Assembly: GCA_963668435.2 (NCBI GenBank) | Contig: CAXXSC010000008.1 | Location: 744,001 to 808,000, forward strand | Source of the DNA: G963668435 sp963668435 | Lineage (GTDB): Bacteria > Latescibacterota > Latescibacteria > Latescibacterales > Latescibacteraceae | Direction: 5' to 3' | DNA length: 64,000 bases | Shown: positions 1-9,482 of the stretch, one piece after another | Layout of the letters: each line of letters opens with the position of its first letter | How positions within the stretch are numbered: position 1 is the stretch's first letter | Notes under the pieces: generated by a model | Seen by the model: the letters and a program-made list of their open reading frames with translations, nothing else | Told to the model about the DNA's origin: nothing | The model's database searches: none | Position numbers and translations under genes: made by a program

Positions 1-1999
1 TGGCATTGACAGCGTCTTTGATCCTCCCCGCCATCTCGCTGTAGGTCCGGTAATCGTCCTCTTTGCCGAGGAGTTTGGCCGTTTTGGCGAGAATGGTGGC
101 ATCGACATAGAAATAGAGTGACGAGGTGAACTCCATCGGGGTGACCGACTTGACCGGCACCCAGTCGCCAAGGCCCCAGTTGCAGATGTAGTCGGGGCTT
201 GCCTCGGCGAGACAGTCCACATAGCGCTTGATATTGTCATAGCAGGTTTCGAGAAGTGTCGAATCACCGTAGAAGAGATAGACGTTCCACGGGATGATGG
301 CGATCGTACTGGTCCAGTCGGGGCCGTTCGCCCAGTGGAATCCCCAGTCGCTGGTGGGAATGATCGCGGGCAGGATGCCGTTGGGCAGCTGCGCGTCCTG
401 ATGGTCCGCCAGCCATTTCTCGTAGACTGTGATGCTGTCGAAATTGTAGAGGCCGGTTTCGACCGCGATGTGGGCGTCGCCGGTCCAGCCGTTCTTCTCG
501 CGCTGGGGACAGTCGGTCGGATAGGCGAAAAGGTTGGAGAGATAGGCGTTGTTAGTGGCCCACCAGATCTTGTTCAGGGTCTCGCTGGAGCTCTCGACAT
601 GGCCGACCGGCGGGACATCGCTGTGCATGAAATAGGCGGTGAGACTGTCCTTGTCAAGCTCGACCGGCCTGCTGCTGGTGACCTCGACATAGCGGAAACC
701 TTTGTAGTTGAAACGGGGCATGAAAGTCTCGACACCCTCACCTTTCAGCGTGTAGATATCCTCCTGGAACGGGTCGCTGTCGTCGGTGGGACGGTAGTGG
801 ACGATGATCTCGGAGATGTCCACATCGCCTTTCTTGTCGATCATCTCGGTGTGCTTGACATGGATGACCGTGCCCTTTTTGCCAGTAACACTGAGCTGCG
901 AAACACCGGAGATGTTGCGGCCGAGGTCAAAGACATATTTTTTGCCGCTCGCCTTGCGGACGGAGACCGGCTTGACCTCCTCCACGTGGCGGATGGGCTG
1001 TAAGACCTGTGCGACGATGTTCGTCGAGGGCGTGCTGATCACGGTGCTGTCTTTCCACTCGGAATCGTCGAAACCGGGCTCGTCCCAGCCGTCCATCTCA
1101 AGACGGGCGTCGTAATGCTCGCCGGTGTAAATGCTGTTAAAGACAATCGGGCCGGTGGAGGTCTTCCAGTTACGGTCTGTGGAAATTATCTCCTCACTGC
1201 CGTCCGTATAGGTAATCCTGAGGTCGAGACAGAGTTTGGGGCGGGCTCGCCACGGGGCCTCGTGGAAATACCAGACCGCGGTTGACTGGTGATTGTACCA
1301 GCCGTTGCCGAGGATCACGCCGATCGCGTTCTCCTTCGCCAGCATATCGGTGACATCATAGGTGACATAAAGGGTGCGGCGGTCGAAATGGGTGTAGGAC
1401 GGGTCGAGTATATGGTCGCCGACACGTTTGCCGTTGATGGAGAGCTCGTAGAGGCCGCCGACAGCGATGTATGCGCGGGCGCTCTCGACCTCTTTCGACA
1501 GATCGAACTCATGCCTGAAATAGGGTGCGGGCTTGAGATTGATGTCGCGTGTATCGGTGATCCATGTGCCGTGCCAGTTGAAATAGCCCATCATGCCGGT
1601 CTCGAAACTGGCGATGGTGGAAAACGGCCCCTTGGCACCATCCTTGTCCCAGGCACGAACAGCCCAGTAGTAGGTGGTGAACGGCTCCAGCGCCTTGCCT
1701 GCGTACTTGACGAGCATCGCGCTGTCCATGACCTTACCGCTGTTCCACATGTCGCCGCCCTCGACAAGTGAAGCGGGGTCCTTGCCCACGACAATCTCAT
1801 ACGCGGTCTGGGCGGCGCCCGGACGCTTGTCATCGATACACCATGTCAGGCGCGGCGTGGGCGTATCGAGCCCGATGGGACCGTCCATGTGCTCGCATTT
1901 CAACTGTACGGGACGGCATTCCTCGGTCGTGGTCTCCCCGCAGGAAACGAAGAGCACGGCAAGTAAGAGAACAATGGGAAGCAGACAGAGCCTTTTCAT
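1..1999 (-). CDS. GH78 alpha-L-rhamnosidase, exported lipoprotein (partial, C-terminus beyond window)
   Basis: Reading down from 1999 the frame stays open to base 1, giving about 666 residues, so the protein continues outside the window. It starts MKRLCLLPIVLL and has a lipobox ending FVSC, so it is probably anchored in the outer membrane or periplasm. An Fn3-like N-terminal domain, then beta-sandwich domains (FRHEFDLSKEVESARAYI, LELSI-type binding strands), precede the catalytic (alpha/alpha)6 barrel. The motif DCPQREKNGWTGD holds D496, E501 and D508, with the same spacing as the catalytic acidic cluster known in GH78 Bacillus RhaB (D567/E572/D579). It should release terminal L-rhamnose from rhamnosides or rhamnose-rich polysaccharide. 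Two GH106 genes lie upstream on the same strand. The end of the barrel and any C-terminal domain are not visible. Confidence 0.9.
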   Translation of the reverse strand, partial: MKRLCLLPIVLLLAVLFVSCGETTTEECRPVQLKCEHMDGPIGLDTPTPRLTWCIDDKRPGAAQTAYEIVVGKDPASLVEGGDMWNSGKVMDSAMLVKYAGKALEPFTTYYWAVRAWDKDGAKGPFSTIASFETGMMGYFNWHGTWITDTRDINLKPAPYFRHEFDLSKEVESARAYIAVGGLYELSINGKRVGDHILDPSYTHFDRRTLYVTYDVTDMLAKENAIGVILGNGWYNHQSTAVWYFHEAPWRARPKLCLDLRITYTDGSEEIISTDRNWKTSTGPIVFNSIYTGEHYDARLEMDGWDEPGFDDSEWKDSTVISTPSTNIVAQVLQPIRHVEEVKPVSVRKASGKKYVFDLGRNISGVSQLSVTGKKGTVIHVKHTEMIDKKGDVDISEIIVHYRPTDDSDPFQEDIYTLKGEGVETFMPRFNYKGFRYVEVTSSRPVELDKDSLTAYFMHSDVPPVGHVESSSETLNKIWWATNNAYLSNLFAYPTDCPQREKNGWTGDAHIAVETGLYNFDSITVYEKWLADHQDAQLPNGILPAIIPTSDWGFHWANGPDWTSTIAIIPWNVYLFYGDSTLLETCYDNIKRYVDCLAEASPDYICNWGLGDWVPVKSVTPMEFTSSLYFYVDATILAKTAKLLGKEDDYRTYSEMAGRIKDAVNA

Positions 2000-2339
2000 T
2001 AATTCATACCTCATTTCGTGTATTTTACTGTTATTATGATAGTTATGTTTTCTATTCATGATGTTGGCAGCCTGTATCCACAAGGCCCCTTCCTGTCACT
2101 TCGTGACATCCTGCCCCCAAAGGAGGCAGGAATGTGGCGCTTGACGTGCCAAGGTTCAGTTTTTCCGTCGCAACGTGACCGCCAAATGGCGGAGGGTCTA
2201 TAAAGCATCCGCCGATGTGGGCTGCCCAAAGGGCTGGGGGGTCTTCTTTTCACAAGTATCCGCCAGCCCGGTGACCCTACTCCCCAGCGTTCAGCGGCGA
2301 AACGCCGAACAGCGGCTCGGTCTGCACGCCCCTGCCTGA
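2000..2339. repeat. Intergenic repeat mosaic between GH78 and GH106
   Basis: No gene is seen. The gap holds the hairpin GTCACTTCGTGAC (2095-2107), a CCTGCC/GGCAGG stem (2110-2130), a CCGCCAAATGGCGG palindrome (about 2180-2193), a G-run hairpin near 2221-2240 and the paired-hairpin element described separately at 2271-2360. Confidence 0.6.
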
Positions 2340-2360
2340 CTAAAAAGTATCCGCCGATAC
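2271..2360 (-). repeat. Paired-hairpin repeat (PHR-1) overlapping the GH106 stop codon
   Basis: Read on the minus strand it has a head hairpin GTATC-ggcg-GATAC, a T-rich linker (TTTTTAG), a GTGCAGA box, and a tail hairpin GTTCGGCG...CGCC(GCT)GAAC flanked by CGCTG. The head lies inside the coding end of the GH106 gene, and the linker supplies its TAG stop. Confidence 0.75.
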
Positions 2361-5300
2361 AGCTTTCTTTATGGTCACAGGCCCGAGAAGCCCCGAGGAT
2401 TCCAGCGGGATATTCTTTGTCGGGCGGCCCCGGAAATCGTGGTTCAGCACGATATTGGTGCTCGTATACTGCTTTTTGTCCGGGTGTGTCTGGTCGCCCG
2501 CGACACGGTTGTACCACGAGTTGACCACGGTGACCTCGAGCGTGTTCTCGCCTTTCCGCAATGCGCCGCCGAGCGGAACACGGAACGGTTTCGTCCAGGT
2601 GATCCCTTTATCCTCGCCGTTGAGTTTGACCTCGGCGATACCGACATCTTTGACGTTCTCGAGCTGGATGTAATACTGTGCGCTGTCCTCCGGCTCGAAA
2701 TCGATCGTGAACGTTGTCGTGTAGACCGCCGCGCCGGAATAGTACTTGATGCCATCATCGGCGTTTTCCGTCCAGTCGCTCAGCTCGGTGAAAGTCACCG
2801 AGGCGGGCCCGCCCCACGCGGGATCGAAAGCCACCTGCCACGGGCCGTTGACCTCCGCGGCCTGCTCGTAATCGGGATAATTGCGGCTTCCCTCACCCTG
2901 CGCCGTCTCACTGATCGGCGTGTTGAACGCCACCATGACCGAACCGTAGGGCTCAAGTGTCAACGGCACTGTCGTGAGCCCGTCAGCCTGCGTGAACGCT
3001 TCTGCCTGACAGGTGGTGCCTTCGAGCGCGTTCCAGAGCTCCGGCTGCCGTCCGGCCACGCGGAAACGGCATTGGACAGCCTGACGCTCCTCGGTCTGGT
3101 TGCTCACAAAATAGACATCACGGCCGCCGACAATATAATGAATGTAATCGTAATCTGTTGTGCTGTTGTTGCCGATGACCTCGAAATCGGGTGCAAGGTC
3201 TTTCGACATGAGATAGTCTCGGGCAGTCATGCCCCAGGCGACATGGCCCGTGCCGTAATCGCGCTCGCCCTTATCTGACAGGCTCCCGCCCCAGATCGTG
3301 TCGGCAAGCTCGCGGAAACGCTTCTGCGCCTCCTCGCCGCCTGAGAGGCTTTTCAACATCTCCGGTTTCGGGCCGAGGACTGTGGCGCCGGATTCGAGCA
3401 GTTCAACCGTTTTCTCCAGCACCGCAAGCGACAGGACACGGTGATCGGGCAGGACAAGCACACGGTACTCCACACCGCCGGGAACGACAACACGGCCATC
3501 CTTGACAGTCAGGCGGAGGAAGATGGTCTCATCAGTGACATCGTAGTCGAAACCGGGCATGACACCCGCGGGATCGGAGTGCTTGTACGGGAAGACATTG
3601 GGCACGTGGTCGCCGTAATAGTAGAGCACATCTGCGACAAAACGCCCGTTCTGCACCACCGACTGCACGCGATGCATGTAATCGATGAACGGCCCGGAGT
3701 AGTCCCACCAGGTGAGCTGGGGATTGACATGTGTCCCGGCAAAATAGTCCTGACCGGGAAGGCCCGCCGACGGTGGCGAGCAGGTAAACGTATGGAAATA
3801 CAGACGGTTGAGCCCGGCGCAAATCTCGTGATCGAACGCTGATTTCTGGTCATGCCATATCTCGTCGTTCCAGTGCGGGCCGATAGTGGTGAAAGACTCT
3901 GCGCCGACAATCCTGACTCCGTAAATGTGGGCCGCAGAGGAAGCCTGCTTGAGGAAGAAGCGGTTGAACGGCAGGGGCCTGTGCGGCGATGGCGACCAGA
4001 ATTCGCTCATCATGATATCGCTGAAACCGTAATTCTTGATGCCGTCCATGGGGCCGGCGTGCGGCCCGGCGGACTCCGGCTGAATGCCCATGCCTCGCTC
4101 GTGGGCGAGCTCCTGGAAACGGGCGTAATGCCTCGCGGCGACAAGGTCGCCCAGCGTCTTCCTGTAATCGGCAAGGAAAGCGTTGCTGGTCTCGATATCA
4201 TCGACCACGTAACCGGCGGCGACCGGAAGGTAACGGAGCAGGTCATAGCCGCGGAAATCGCTGAACTCGCGGGCGAAATCACCTGTCCAGTTCATGCCGC
4301 CGCACTCCCAGCTGTCGGTCTCCATGAACGTGAGCGTTGTGCCGACATGTTCTCCTGCAGCATCGAAAATGGGCACGACAATGTCGTTCCAGTAGAAATC
4401 GAACGCGTCACGGCTCATGTAGTCAAGCACGAGCCCCTGCCAGTTGGCGCTGGAGGTTGAGACATGCGCTTTCGTGCAGGTGCAACCAATTCTGAGGACG
4501 CACCACTGACCGTCGGGAAGCTCCCCGCTGAACGTGCCGTCGCTATCCATCTGTGATGTCAGGTCGAGGATTTTTTCTTTTGCGACAATGTAGCCTGATT
4601 TCTTCACGGCCTTGTCCGGGTCGCGCGGGACATTGGAGAGCAGGAAACGAGTGTCGGGCGCGGAACCGCCGAGCTCGTGGTAGCCAAGCTTCAGATCGAG
4701 GTCGGAGATGAACTCATCGGTCTTGTTCGCCTCTTTCAGCGGGAAGGCCAGTACGGCGATGTCGCGGTAGAAATCGTAGCGCGAATCGGGCTGGGCCAGT
4801 TTCTTCGATATTTTCCCGCCGCCGCTGACTTTCAGCTCGGAGTAAGTGATCTGTTTCGCGGCGTGTTCCGGTGTCACGTTCGGGCCGCCGAGGTTCCAGC
4901 CGCTCTGGATGTTGAAACCGATCTCCAGGCCGAGCCGTTTCGCCTCGTCGAGGGCGAACACGAAAAGCTCACGCCACTCCGGCGAGCCGAACTGTGGACC
5001 GACCGGGATGTCCTTGTTCCCGCGCTGATCGTGTCCGCCGGCATCGAAAATCATGGCGCCCTGGAAATTGCGGGATTTCATGGCCTCGAGGTCTTTCGTG
5101 ATCGCCGACCTGTCCACGTTGCCGTTGAGCCACCACCACCAGCAGTTGACACCGTACTGACGCGCGGGCGCTGCGAACTCCGTTTTCAGGGTGTCATAGG
5201 TCGTGTCGGCGGCATCGGGCATGGGATTTCCGCCACCGCAGCCGGTCTGAATGGCAGCGGCCAGTAGGAGCGGCAGAACGCCGGGAAGGTATCGTTTCAT
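2340..5300 (-). CDS. GH106 alpha-L-rhamnosidase-like lipoprotein
   Basis: 986 residues from ATG at 5300, preceded by AGGA eight bases upstream; a longer frame to 5429 is unlikely because it lacks a ribosome site and puts the signal peptide inside the protein. The leader MKRYLPGVLPLLLAAAIQTGC is a lipoprotein signal. The GH106 N-terminal signature WWWWLNGNVDRSAITKDLEA (about residues 55-75), the segment GFNIQSGWNLGGPNVTPE, and a C-terminal galactose-binding-type sandwich (GITWTKPFRVPLG) support the family call. The expected role is hydrolysis of L-rhamnosyl linkages in complex polysaccharide. A GH106 paralog lies 458 bp upstream and a GH78 gene 340 bp downstream, all on the minus strand. The last residues (VSADTF) and the TAG stop derive from the head hairpin of an intergenic repeat, so the original end of the gene may have been altered. 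Confidence 0.88.
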   Translation of the reverse strand: MKRYLPGVLPLLLAAAIQTGCGGGNPMPDAADTTYDTLKTEFAAPARQYGVNCWWWWLNGNVDRSAITKDLEAMKSRNFQGAMIFDAGGHDQRGNKDIPVGPQFGSPEWRELFVFALDEAKRLGLEIGFNIQSGWNLGGPNVTPEHAAKQITYSELKVSGGGKISKKLAQPDSRYDFYRDIAVLAFPLKEANKTDEFISDLDLKLGYHELGGSAPDTRFLLSNVPRDPDKAVKKSGYIVAKEKILDLTSQMDSDGTFSGELPDGQWCVLRIGCTCTKAHVSTSSANWQGLVLDYMSRDAFDFYWNDIVVPIFDAAGEHVGTTLTFMETDSWECGGMNWTGDFAREFSDFRGYDLLRYLPVAAGYVVDDIETSNAFLADYRKTLGDLVAARHYARFQELAHERGMGIQPESAGPHAGPMDGIKNYGFSDIMMSEFWSPSPHRPLPFNRFFLKQASSAAHIYGVRIVGAESFTTIGPHWNDEIWHDQKSAFDHEICAGLNRLYFHTFTCSPPSAGLPGQDYFAGTHVNPQLTWWDYSGPFIDYMHRVQSVVQNGRFVADVLYYYGDHVPNVFPYKHSDPAGVMPGFDYDVTDETIFLRLTVKDGRVVVPGGVEYRVLVLPDHRVLSLAVLEKTVELLESGATVLGPKPEMLKSLSGGEEAQKRFRELADTIWGGSLSDKGERDYGTGHVAWGMTARDYLMSKDLAPDFEVIGNNSTTDYDYIHYIVGGRDVYFVSNQTEERQAVQCRFRVAGRQPELWNALEGTTCQAEAFTQADGLTTVPLTLEPYGSVMVAFNTPISETAQGEGSRNYPDYEQAAEVNGPWQVAFDPAWGGPASVTFTELSDWTENADDGIKYYSGAAVYTTTFTIDFEPEDSAQYYIQLENVKDVGIAEVKLNGEDKGITWTKPFRVPLGGALRKGENTLEVTVVNSWYNRVAGDQTHPDKKQYTSTNIVLNHDFRGRPTKNIPLESSGLLGPVTIKKAVSADTF

Positions 5301-5757
5301 GGGTGTCCTCTGGTCTATGGTTTCATTTATCGAATATCCTGGGGGTCGGCATACCCCTTTACATTTCTGTGGCTGCTGTGCAGGCCGAACCGCTGGGGGG
5401 CGGTGGACCCTTTCTTGCCTGACATGCATGTGCAGGGTGAAACGCTGTACGGCGTTACGCCGCCGTACGCTGGCTTGTGGGATCAGCGGAAAGACACCCC
5501 CCCTGTCGTTTCACGACGTCTCATCCGCTAACTCACCCCCTCTTCCCCCCAAAGGAGGGGACGGGGAGCCAAAGACATCAAAATCGACAGATTTCTTGCT
5601 TCCTTATTAACATACAAGGGGGCAGGCATCGGCGGATGCTTTTTATTAAAAAACATGGCACAGATCAGTCTTTGCACCCCTTCCCCTTCTCTGGGGGGAA
5701 GGGGAAGGGGGTTAGGGGGCTTCTCCTGTATTCTGACTCCTGTATCCTGCCTTTTGC
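5301..5757. repeat. Intergenic repeat mosaic between the two GH106 genes
   Basis: No gene is seen. Contents on the plus strand are a decayed paired-hairpin copy (5342-5395, head GGGGT/ACCCC, tail hairpin mostly lost), a full copy (5396-5487), the hairpin GTCGTTTCACGAC near 5505-5517, a C-rich/G-rich stretch, a solitary head hairpin GCATC-ggcg-GATGC (5626-5639), another C-rich/G-rich inverted stretch (about 5679-5715), and heptamer repeats of type TTCTGAC-TCCTGTA (5721-5751). Confidence 0.6.
5396..5487 (+). repeat. Paired-hairpin repeat (PHR-2)
   Basis: The head is GGG..CCC, followed by a TTTCTTGCC linker and ATGTGCAGG. The tail hairpin at 5447-5468 is a perfect 8-bp stem GTACGGCG/CGCCGTAC with a 6-nt loop TTACGC, flanked by CGCT and GCTGG. 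The tail ends GGGATCAGC. It lies upstream of, and antisense to, the minus-strand GH106 gene. Confidence 0.75.
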
Positions 5758-8700
5758 TCATTCCGCCCGCTGAATGGTCACCGGGCCGATGAGACCCGAG
5801 GGCAGCGGCTCTGTCGGCAGCTGATTGACCGCCATGTCCGGCGTGAACGTGTAGCGGCCGGTCGTGTATTCGCGCCCCTCCATCAGGCCGTCATCGAACG
5901 TGACTTTCCTGACACCGGCATCGGGCGGCTCCATGTCGCCGCGCAGACGGTTCACCCAGCGGTTGGCTACCTCGATCACCAGCGTATTTTTCCCTTTCGA
6001 CGCGGCGGAGGAAATGTCGATGCGCCAGGGGGCGCACCAGACAACGCCGAGCTCATGCCCGTTGAGGCTCACCCGCGCGATATCATGCACCGTGCCGAGA
6101 TCGAGGAAAAGACTGTCGCCCGTGTCAGCAAGCGTGAATGTCTTAGTGTAGGTCCCGATGCCCGAATAATAACGGATGCCGCGGTCGGCGTTGTCGGTCC
6201 AGTCGGTGAGTGTGTCGAATGTGACTTTCTCCGGGCCGCCGAACGCGGGATCGAATGACAGCTCCCACGGGCCGTCGATGGCTGTAACGGTCTGGAATGT
6301 CGGGAAATCGGGAGTGCCTTTTTTCCTGCCGGGATGGGTGTTTTTCGTGCGGTCGAAGACCACGAAACAGCTCTCGTGGGGCTCGAAAGTGAGCTCGGCT
6401 GTGGTCATGCCGTTTTCGGCCTTATAATTGTTGAGCGGCCTGATATTGCCGGAAACACCGTCCCACAACTCCACCGATCCCGCAGCCCGGAACCTGCATG
6501 AGACTGAGCGGCGTTCGGCGGTCCTGTTGGCGAGAAAATAGATGTCGCGGCCCTCTGTCCTGCGGTGCCCGAAACGGATGCTGTTGTCCGCCGGGCTGAA
6601 ATCCTTGCGCACACCCTTTTCTTCCAGGATAGCGGCCGTCAGACGGTAATCGGGATAGAGCTGTTTGCCGGGATCGAGGCCGGAGAGTTCCCCGCCCCAG
6701 TAGATAGTGCCGATGCCGTAGGAGACAGCAGTGACCGAGGACGGCGCTTTGTCAGCGCCCCAGAGGACTTTCGCCACAGATTCGACCTTTTTGTCACAGT
6801 CGGGATAGCCGGAAAGGCTGGGCGATTTATGCGGCGGCGAACCGATGATCGTTGCGCCCTGCTCCACCAGCGTGGCAATCGTTTTCAGCAGTTCGGGTGT
6901 CATTGTGTCGAACGAGGGCAGCACCATGATCTCGTAGGAGGCCGCGCCGGGGAATACGATTTTAGCGTCCTCGACAACGGCGTTGTCGAGCATCATCGGC
7001 GAGCAGGCATCGAACTGATAGCCTTTCTTGTCGGGAATTTTGCCGTTCGGGGAGAGCGAGTCTTTCGGGGGTGTGAACACCAGCGGTGCGCCCTCCGGGG
7101 TCAGGTAGAGAATGTCCGCGACCACCTGCCCCTGCTGCATCATGTGCGAGCAGCGGCTGATGTAGCCGTGGTAGGCGGAGACCATCGGCCACCATGTCTG
7201 GCCGCGGTCCCAGTGAACGCCGTAGGGGCCCATTGTCATGCCCGGACGGTGCTGGTCGCCCAGCGGCTTGTGTGCGAACGTGTGGTAGAAGAAACGGTTG
7301 ACGCCCATCGCGAGCGCCCAGTCGCCCTGGTCTTTCATGGACCACGGGTACTCCTGCCACGCCTCGCTGTTGTCGGAGGTGAAGACCTCAGCGCCGACAA
7401 CAGGCTGTCCGCTGATGTGTGAGATCGAGGTCGCCTCCAGGACAGCGTAATGCGTGTCGAAACCGTGGCGGCGGCTCCAGAACTCCGCCATGATGACATC
7501 GGCCACAGCGCCGAGATCGAGGTCGCCCGCCGGATTCATGTCGTAGGGCTCGATTGTCAGTTCCAGGCCGTGCTTGTGAGCGTACTCTTTGGCGAACTCG
7601 GCGTGGTTCTCGAGGAGAAGTTCCTGGCAGGTCTTGCGGAGGTCCCAGAGGAAACGCTCGCTGATCTCGAGGCTCCCAACCGCGCGGCCCGTGTAGGCAG
7701 CGAGATAGGGCGCGAGCTCATAGCCGCGGCGCTCACGGAACTCGTTCTCGATAGTGTCTGTCCAGTTCTGCGAGCCGCTTTCCCAGCTGTCGATGTGGAA
7801 TCCTGTCCAGCCGACACCCTCCTTGCGGGGCGCGGTTTTCTCCAGCAGGATATCGGTGTAGTGGCTGAGATGATTGGCGAACGCCTCGCTGTCGAGCTTG
7901 TTGGACTCAAGGCCGATCACCGGCTGAGGCGAGGGTCGCGTGCTGGCGCCGGTCACCCTGAGCCCCATCCTGATCACTGTCCAGTCACCCGTCGGGGCAT
8001 CCCACGCAAGGACACCGTCCTCACTGAGATTATCGCTGATATCCAGTATCTGATCGCTGTCGAGGGTGCTTTCTTCCGGCAGAGTCACATAGTCCGACGG
8101 CGCAGGCAGGAACGGTTTGACGCCATCCGCCCACGAGGAGTAGGGATAGCGCTCGTAAAGGGCTTTCTCGTTGATGTCCTCGATCACCGGTTTCGCGGAG
8201 CGGGGCACAGCGAGGACAGCTATATCCTTATAGTAGGGGTCTTTCATGGTGTGCCAGGGGGTGCTGCGCTGTTCGGGGACAGGCAGTGTGACCGTGTGTT
8301 TGCGGCCGCCGCCGAGCTCTATCTCGCTGAAAACGAGGTGCTGCATGGACTCCTCCGCAGGCACCCACGGACCGCCGCTTCCGCACCAGCCGGGGCCGGC
8401 GCCCATGACAATCCTGATGCCGAGACGTTCCGCCTCGCGGACAGCGTGGACGAAAAGCTCCTGCCACTCCTCACTCATGAAATCCACCGGCCCGCGCGGG
8501 ACACCGATGCCGACCTCAAGGAAAATTGCGCTGGCGATCCCCGCCGCTTTCATGGACTCGAGGTCTTTTGTCATGCCCTCGCGGCTCAGGTTGCCGTCCA
8601 TGAAATACCAGTACACGCCGGGGCGTGCGGTCACAGGCGGCGTTTTGAACTCTTTCGCAAGCTGGCAGTTCGGCGCGGAATTCGTTCCGCAGCCGACAGT

Positions 8701-8778
8701 CATGAGCAGTGACACAAGGCCCAGCGCAATCATGCCAAATGCCGATAGTATTGTTTTCATTCGTCTTACACTTTTCAT
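5758..8778 (-). CDS. GH106 alpha-L-rhamnosidase-like lipoprotein (second paralog)
   Basis: 1006 residues from the ATG at 8778, which has AAGGGGG upstream; ATGs at 8820 and 8760 have weaker sites. The lipoprotein leader ends LLMTVGC. The GH106 N-terminal pattern GVYWYFMDGNLSREGMTKDL is followed by GIRIVMGAGPGWCGSGGPW, a long TIM-barrel core with HIDSWESGSQNWTDT, and a C-terminal beta-sandwich (SLNGHELGVVWCAPWRIDIS). It is clearly paralogous to the neighbouring GH106 protein but diverged throughout, so it may act on a different rhamnosidic linkage. Its stop TGA is followed by the heptamer repeat (TCCTGTA units in reverse) rather than by a paired-hairpin element. Confidence 0.87.
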   Translation of the reverse strand: MKSVRRMKTILSAFGMIALGLVSLLMTVGCGTNSAPNCQLAKEFKTPPVTARPGVYWYFMDGNLSREGMTKDLESMKAAGIASAIFLEVGIGVPRGPVDFMSEEWQELFVHAVREAERLGIRIVMGAGPGWCGSGGPWVPAEESMQHLVFSEIELGGGRKHTVTLPVPEQRSTPWHTMKDPYYKDIAVLAVPRSAKPVIEDINEKALYERYPYSSWADGVKPFLPAPSDYVTLPEESTLDSDQILDISDNLSEDGVLAWDAPTGDWTVIRMGLRVTGASTRPSPQPVIGLESNKLDSEAFANHLSHYTDILLEKTAPRKEGVGWTGFHIDSWESGSQNWTDTIENEFRERRGYELAPYLAAYTGRAVGSLEISERFLWDLRKTCQELLLENHAEFAKEYAHKHGLELTIEPYDMNPAGDLDLGAVADVIMAEFWSRRHGFDTHYAVLEATSISHISGQPVVGAEVFTSDNSEAWQEYPWSMKDQGDWALAMGVNRFFYHTFAHKPLGDQHRPGMTMGPYGVHWDRGQTWWPMVSAYHGYISRCSHMMQQGQVVADILYLTPEGAPLVFTPPKDSLSPNGKIPDKKGYQFDACSPMMLDNAVVEDAKIVFPGAASYEIMVLPSFDTMTPELLKTIATLVEQGATIIGSPPHKSPSLSGYPDCDKKVESVAKVLWGADKAPSSVTAVSYGIGTIYWGGELSGLDPGKQLYPDYRLTAAILEEKGVRKDFSPADNSIRFGHRRTEGRDIYFLANRTAERRSVSCRFRAAGSVELWDGVSGNIRPLNNYKAENGMTTAELTFEPHESCFVVFDRTKNTHPGRKKGTPDFPTFQTVTAIDGPWELSFDPAFGGPEKVTFDTLTDWTDNADRGIRYYSGIGTYTKTFTLADTGDSLFLDLGTVHDIARVSLNGHELGVVWCAPWRIDISSAASKGKNTLVIEVANRWVNRLRGDMEPPDAGVRKVTFDDGLMEGREYTTGRYTFTPDMAVNQLPTEPLPSGLIGPVTIQRAE

Positions 8779-8930
8779 CGATGAATATTCCCCCTTCACT
8801 GGTTGCAGTCCGGAATCCACCGTACCCGATCACACCGAACCCGGCGCTCCCAAAATATTCAATGTAATGGCAGAGGTAGCTTGTGGGCAAGACCTAAGTG
8901 CCAGCGGGGGTCGGCGGACCCATTTTTTTA

Positions 8931-9017
8931 CTGACCTGCCGGTCCTTTCGGACCGCCATTTGGCGTTCATTGGGAAGAACCGGGAAGTGCCGGTTCTTCC
9001 CAAACCCCTCTCCGCAA
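8931..9017 (+). repeat. A module, copy 1 (two-hairpin block preceding a paired-hairpin repeat)
   Basis: It starts CTGACCTG. Stem i is GGTCC-TTTC-GGACC (8941-8954). Stem ii is a perfect 12-bp hairpin, GGGAAGAACCGG (8972-8983) with CCGGTTCTTCCC (8990-9001) and a 6-nt loop. It ends AAACCCCTCTCCGCAAG and is joined directly to the head GTGGC of the next element. Confidence 0.75.
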
Positions 9018-9107
9018 GGTGGCATAGCCACTTTATATTTCTTCGAGAGATGTGCCGATTGATTCGCTGTTCAGCTCTGCAAAGCTGAACGCTGTGAGGT
9101 GAGATCA
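9018..9107 (+). repeat. Paired-hairpin repeat (PHR-3a), first of a 90-bp tandem
   Basis: Head GTGGC-ata-GCCAC, linker TTTATATTTCTTCGAGAG, and tail hairpin GTTCAGCT-ctgcaa-AGCTGAAC (9069-9090), an 8-bp stem with a 6-nt loop. The tail ends GAGATCAG. Confidence 0.85.
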
Positions 9108-9197
9108 GGTGGCATAGCCACTTTATATTTCTTCGAGAGATGTGCCGATTGATTCGCTGTTCAGCTCTGCGAAGCTGAACGCTGGGGAGTGAGATCA
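9108..9197 (+). repeat. Paired-hairpin repeat (PHR-3b), second of a 90-bp tandem
   Basis: Almost identical to the preceding unit at an exact 90-bp period. The tail hairpin (9159-9180) differs only in its loop (CTGCGA for CTGCAA). Confidence 0.85.
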
Positions 9198-9403
9198 ACG
9201 GAAAGACACCCCCCTGTCGTTTCACGACATCCCCCCTACAGAGGGGGGTAGCCTGCGGCGCTTGAAGTGGCACTGTATAAGTCTTTTGTCACGATAGCGA
9301 TCGCCCCCTCTTTCAGGGGGGCTGCCACAAAGTGGCGGGGGGTCTTTCTTTTCTCCTTAATCCTGAATTCTGTATCCTGACTCCTGTTTTCATATTAAAT
9401 ATC

Positions 9404-9432
9404 TTGCCGGGAACGCCGGACATACATACACT
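9404..9432 (+). promoter_or_regulatory. Possible sigma70-type promoter for the DUF1080 gene
   Basis: TTGCCG (9404-9409) and TACACT (9427-9432) are 17 bp apart, about 50 bp ahead of the ATG at 9483. Pattern match only. Confidence 0.35.
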
Positions 9433-9482
9433 ACATTCATACGGTTCGGACAGATCGATCACACATTCACGGGGGAGATATC

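Larger units (their letters stand above)
8779..9482. repeat. Divergent intergenic region packed with structured repeats
   Basis: Between the divergent GH106 and DUF1080 genes there is a solitary head hairpin GGGTC-ggcg-GACCC (8908-8921), one A module (8931-9017), two tandem 90-bp paired-hairpin units (9018-9197), a GTCGTTTCACGAC hairpin with a C/G-rich stem (about 9205-9250), a GCCACAAAGTGGC hairpin (about 9323-9335), heptamer repeats (9350-9387) and a possible promoter (9404-9432). Confidence 0.6.
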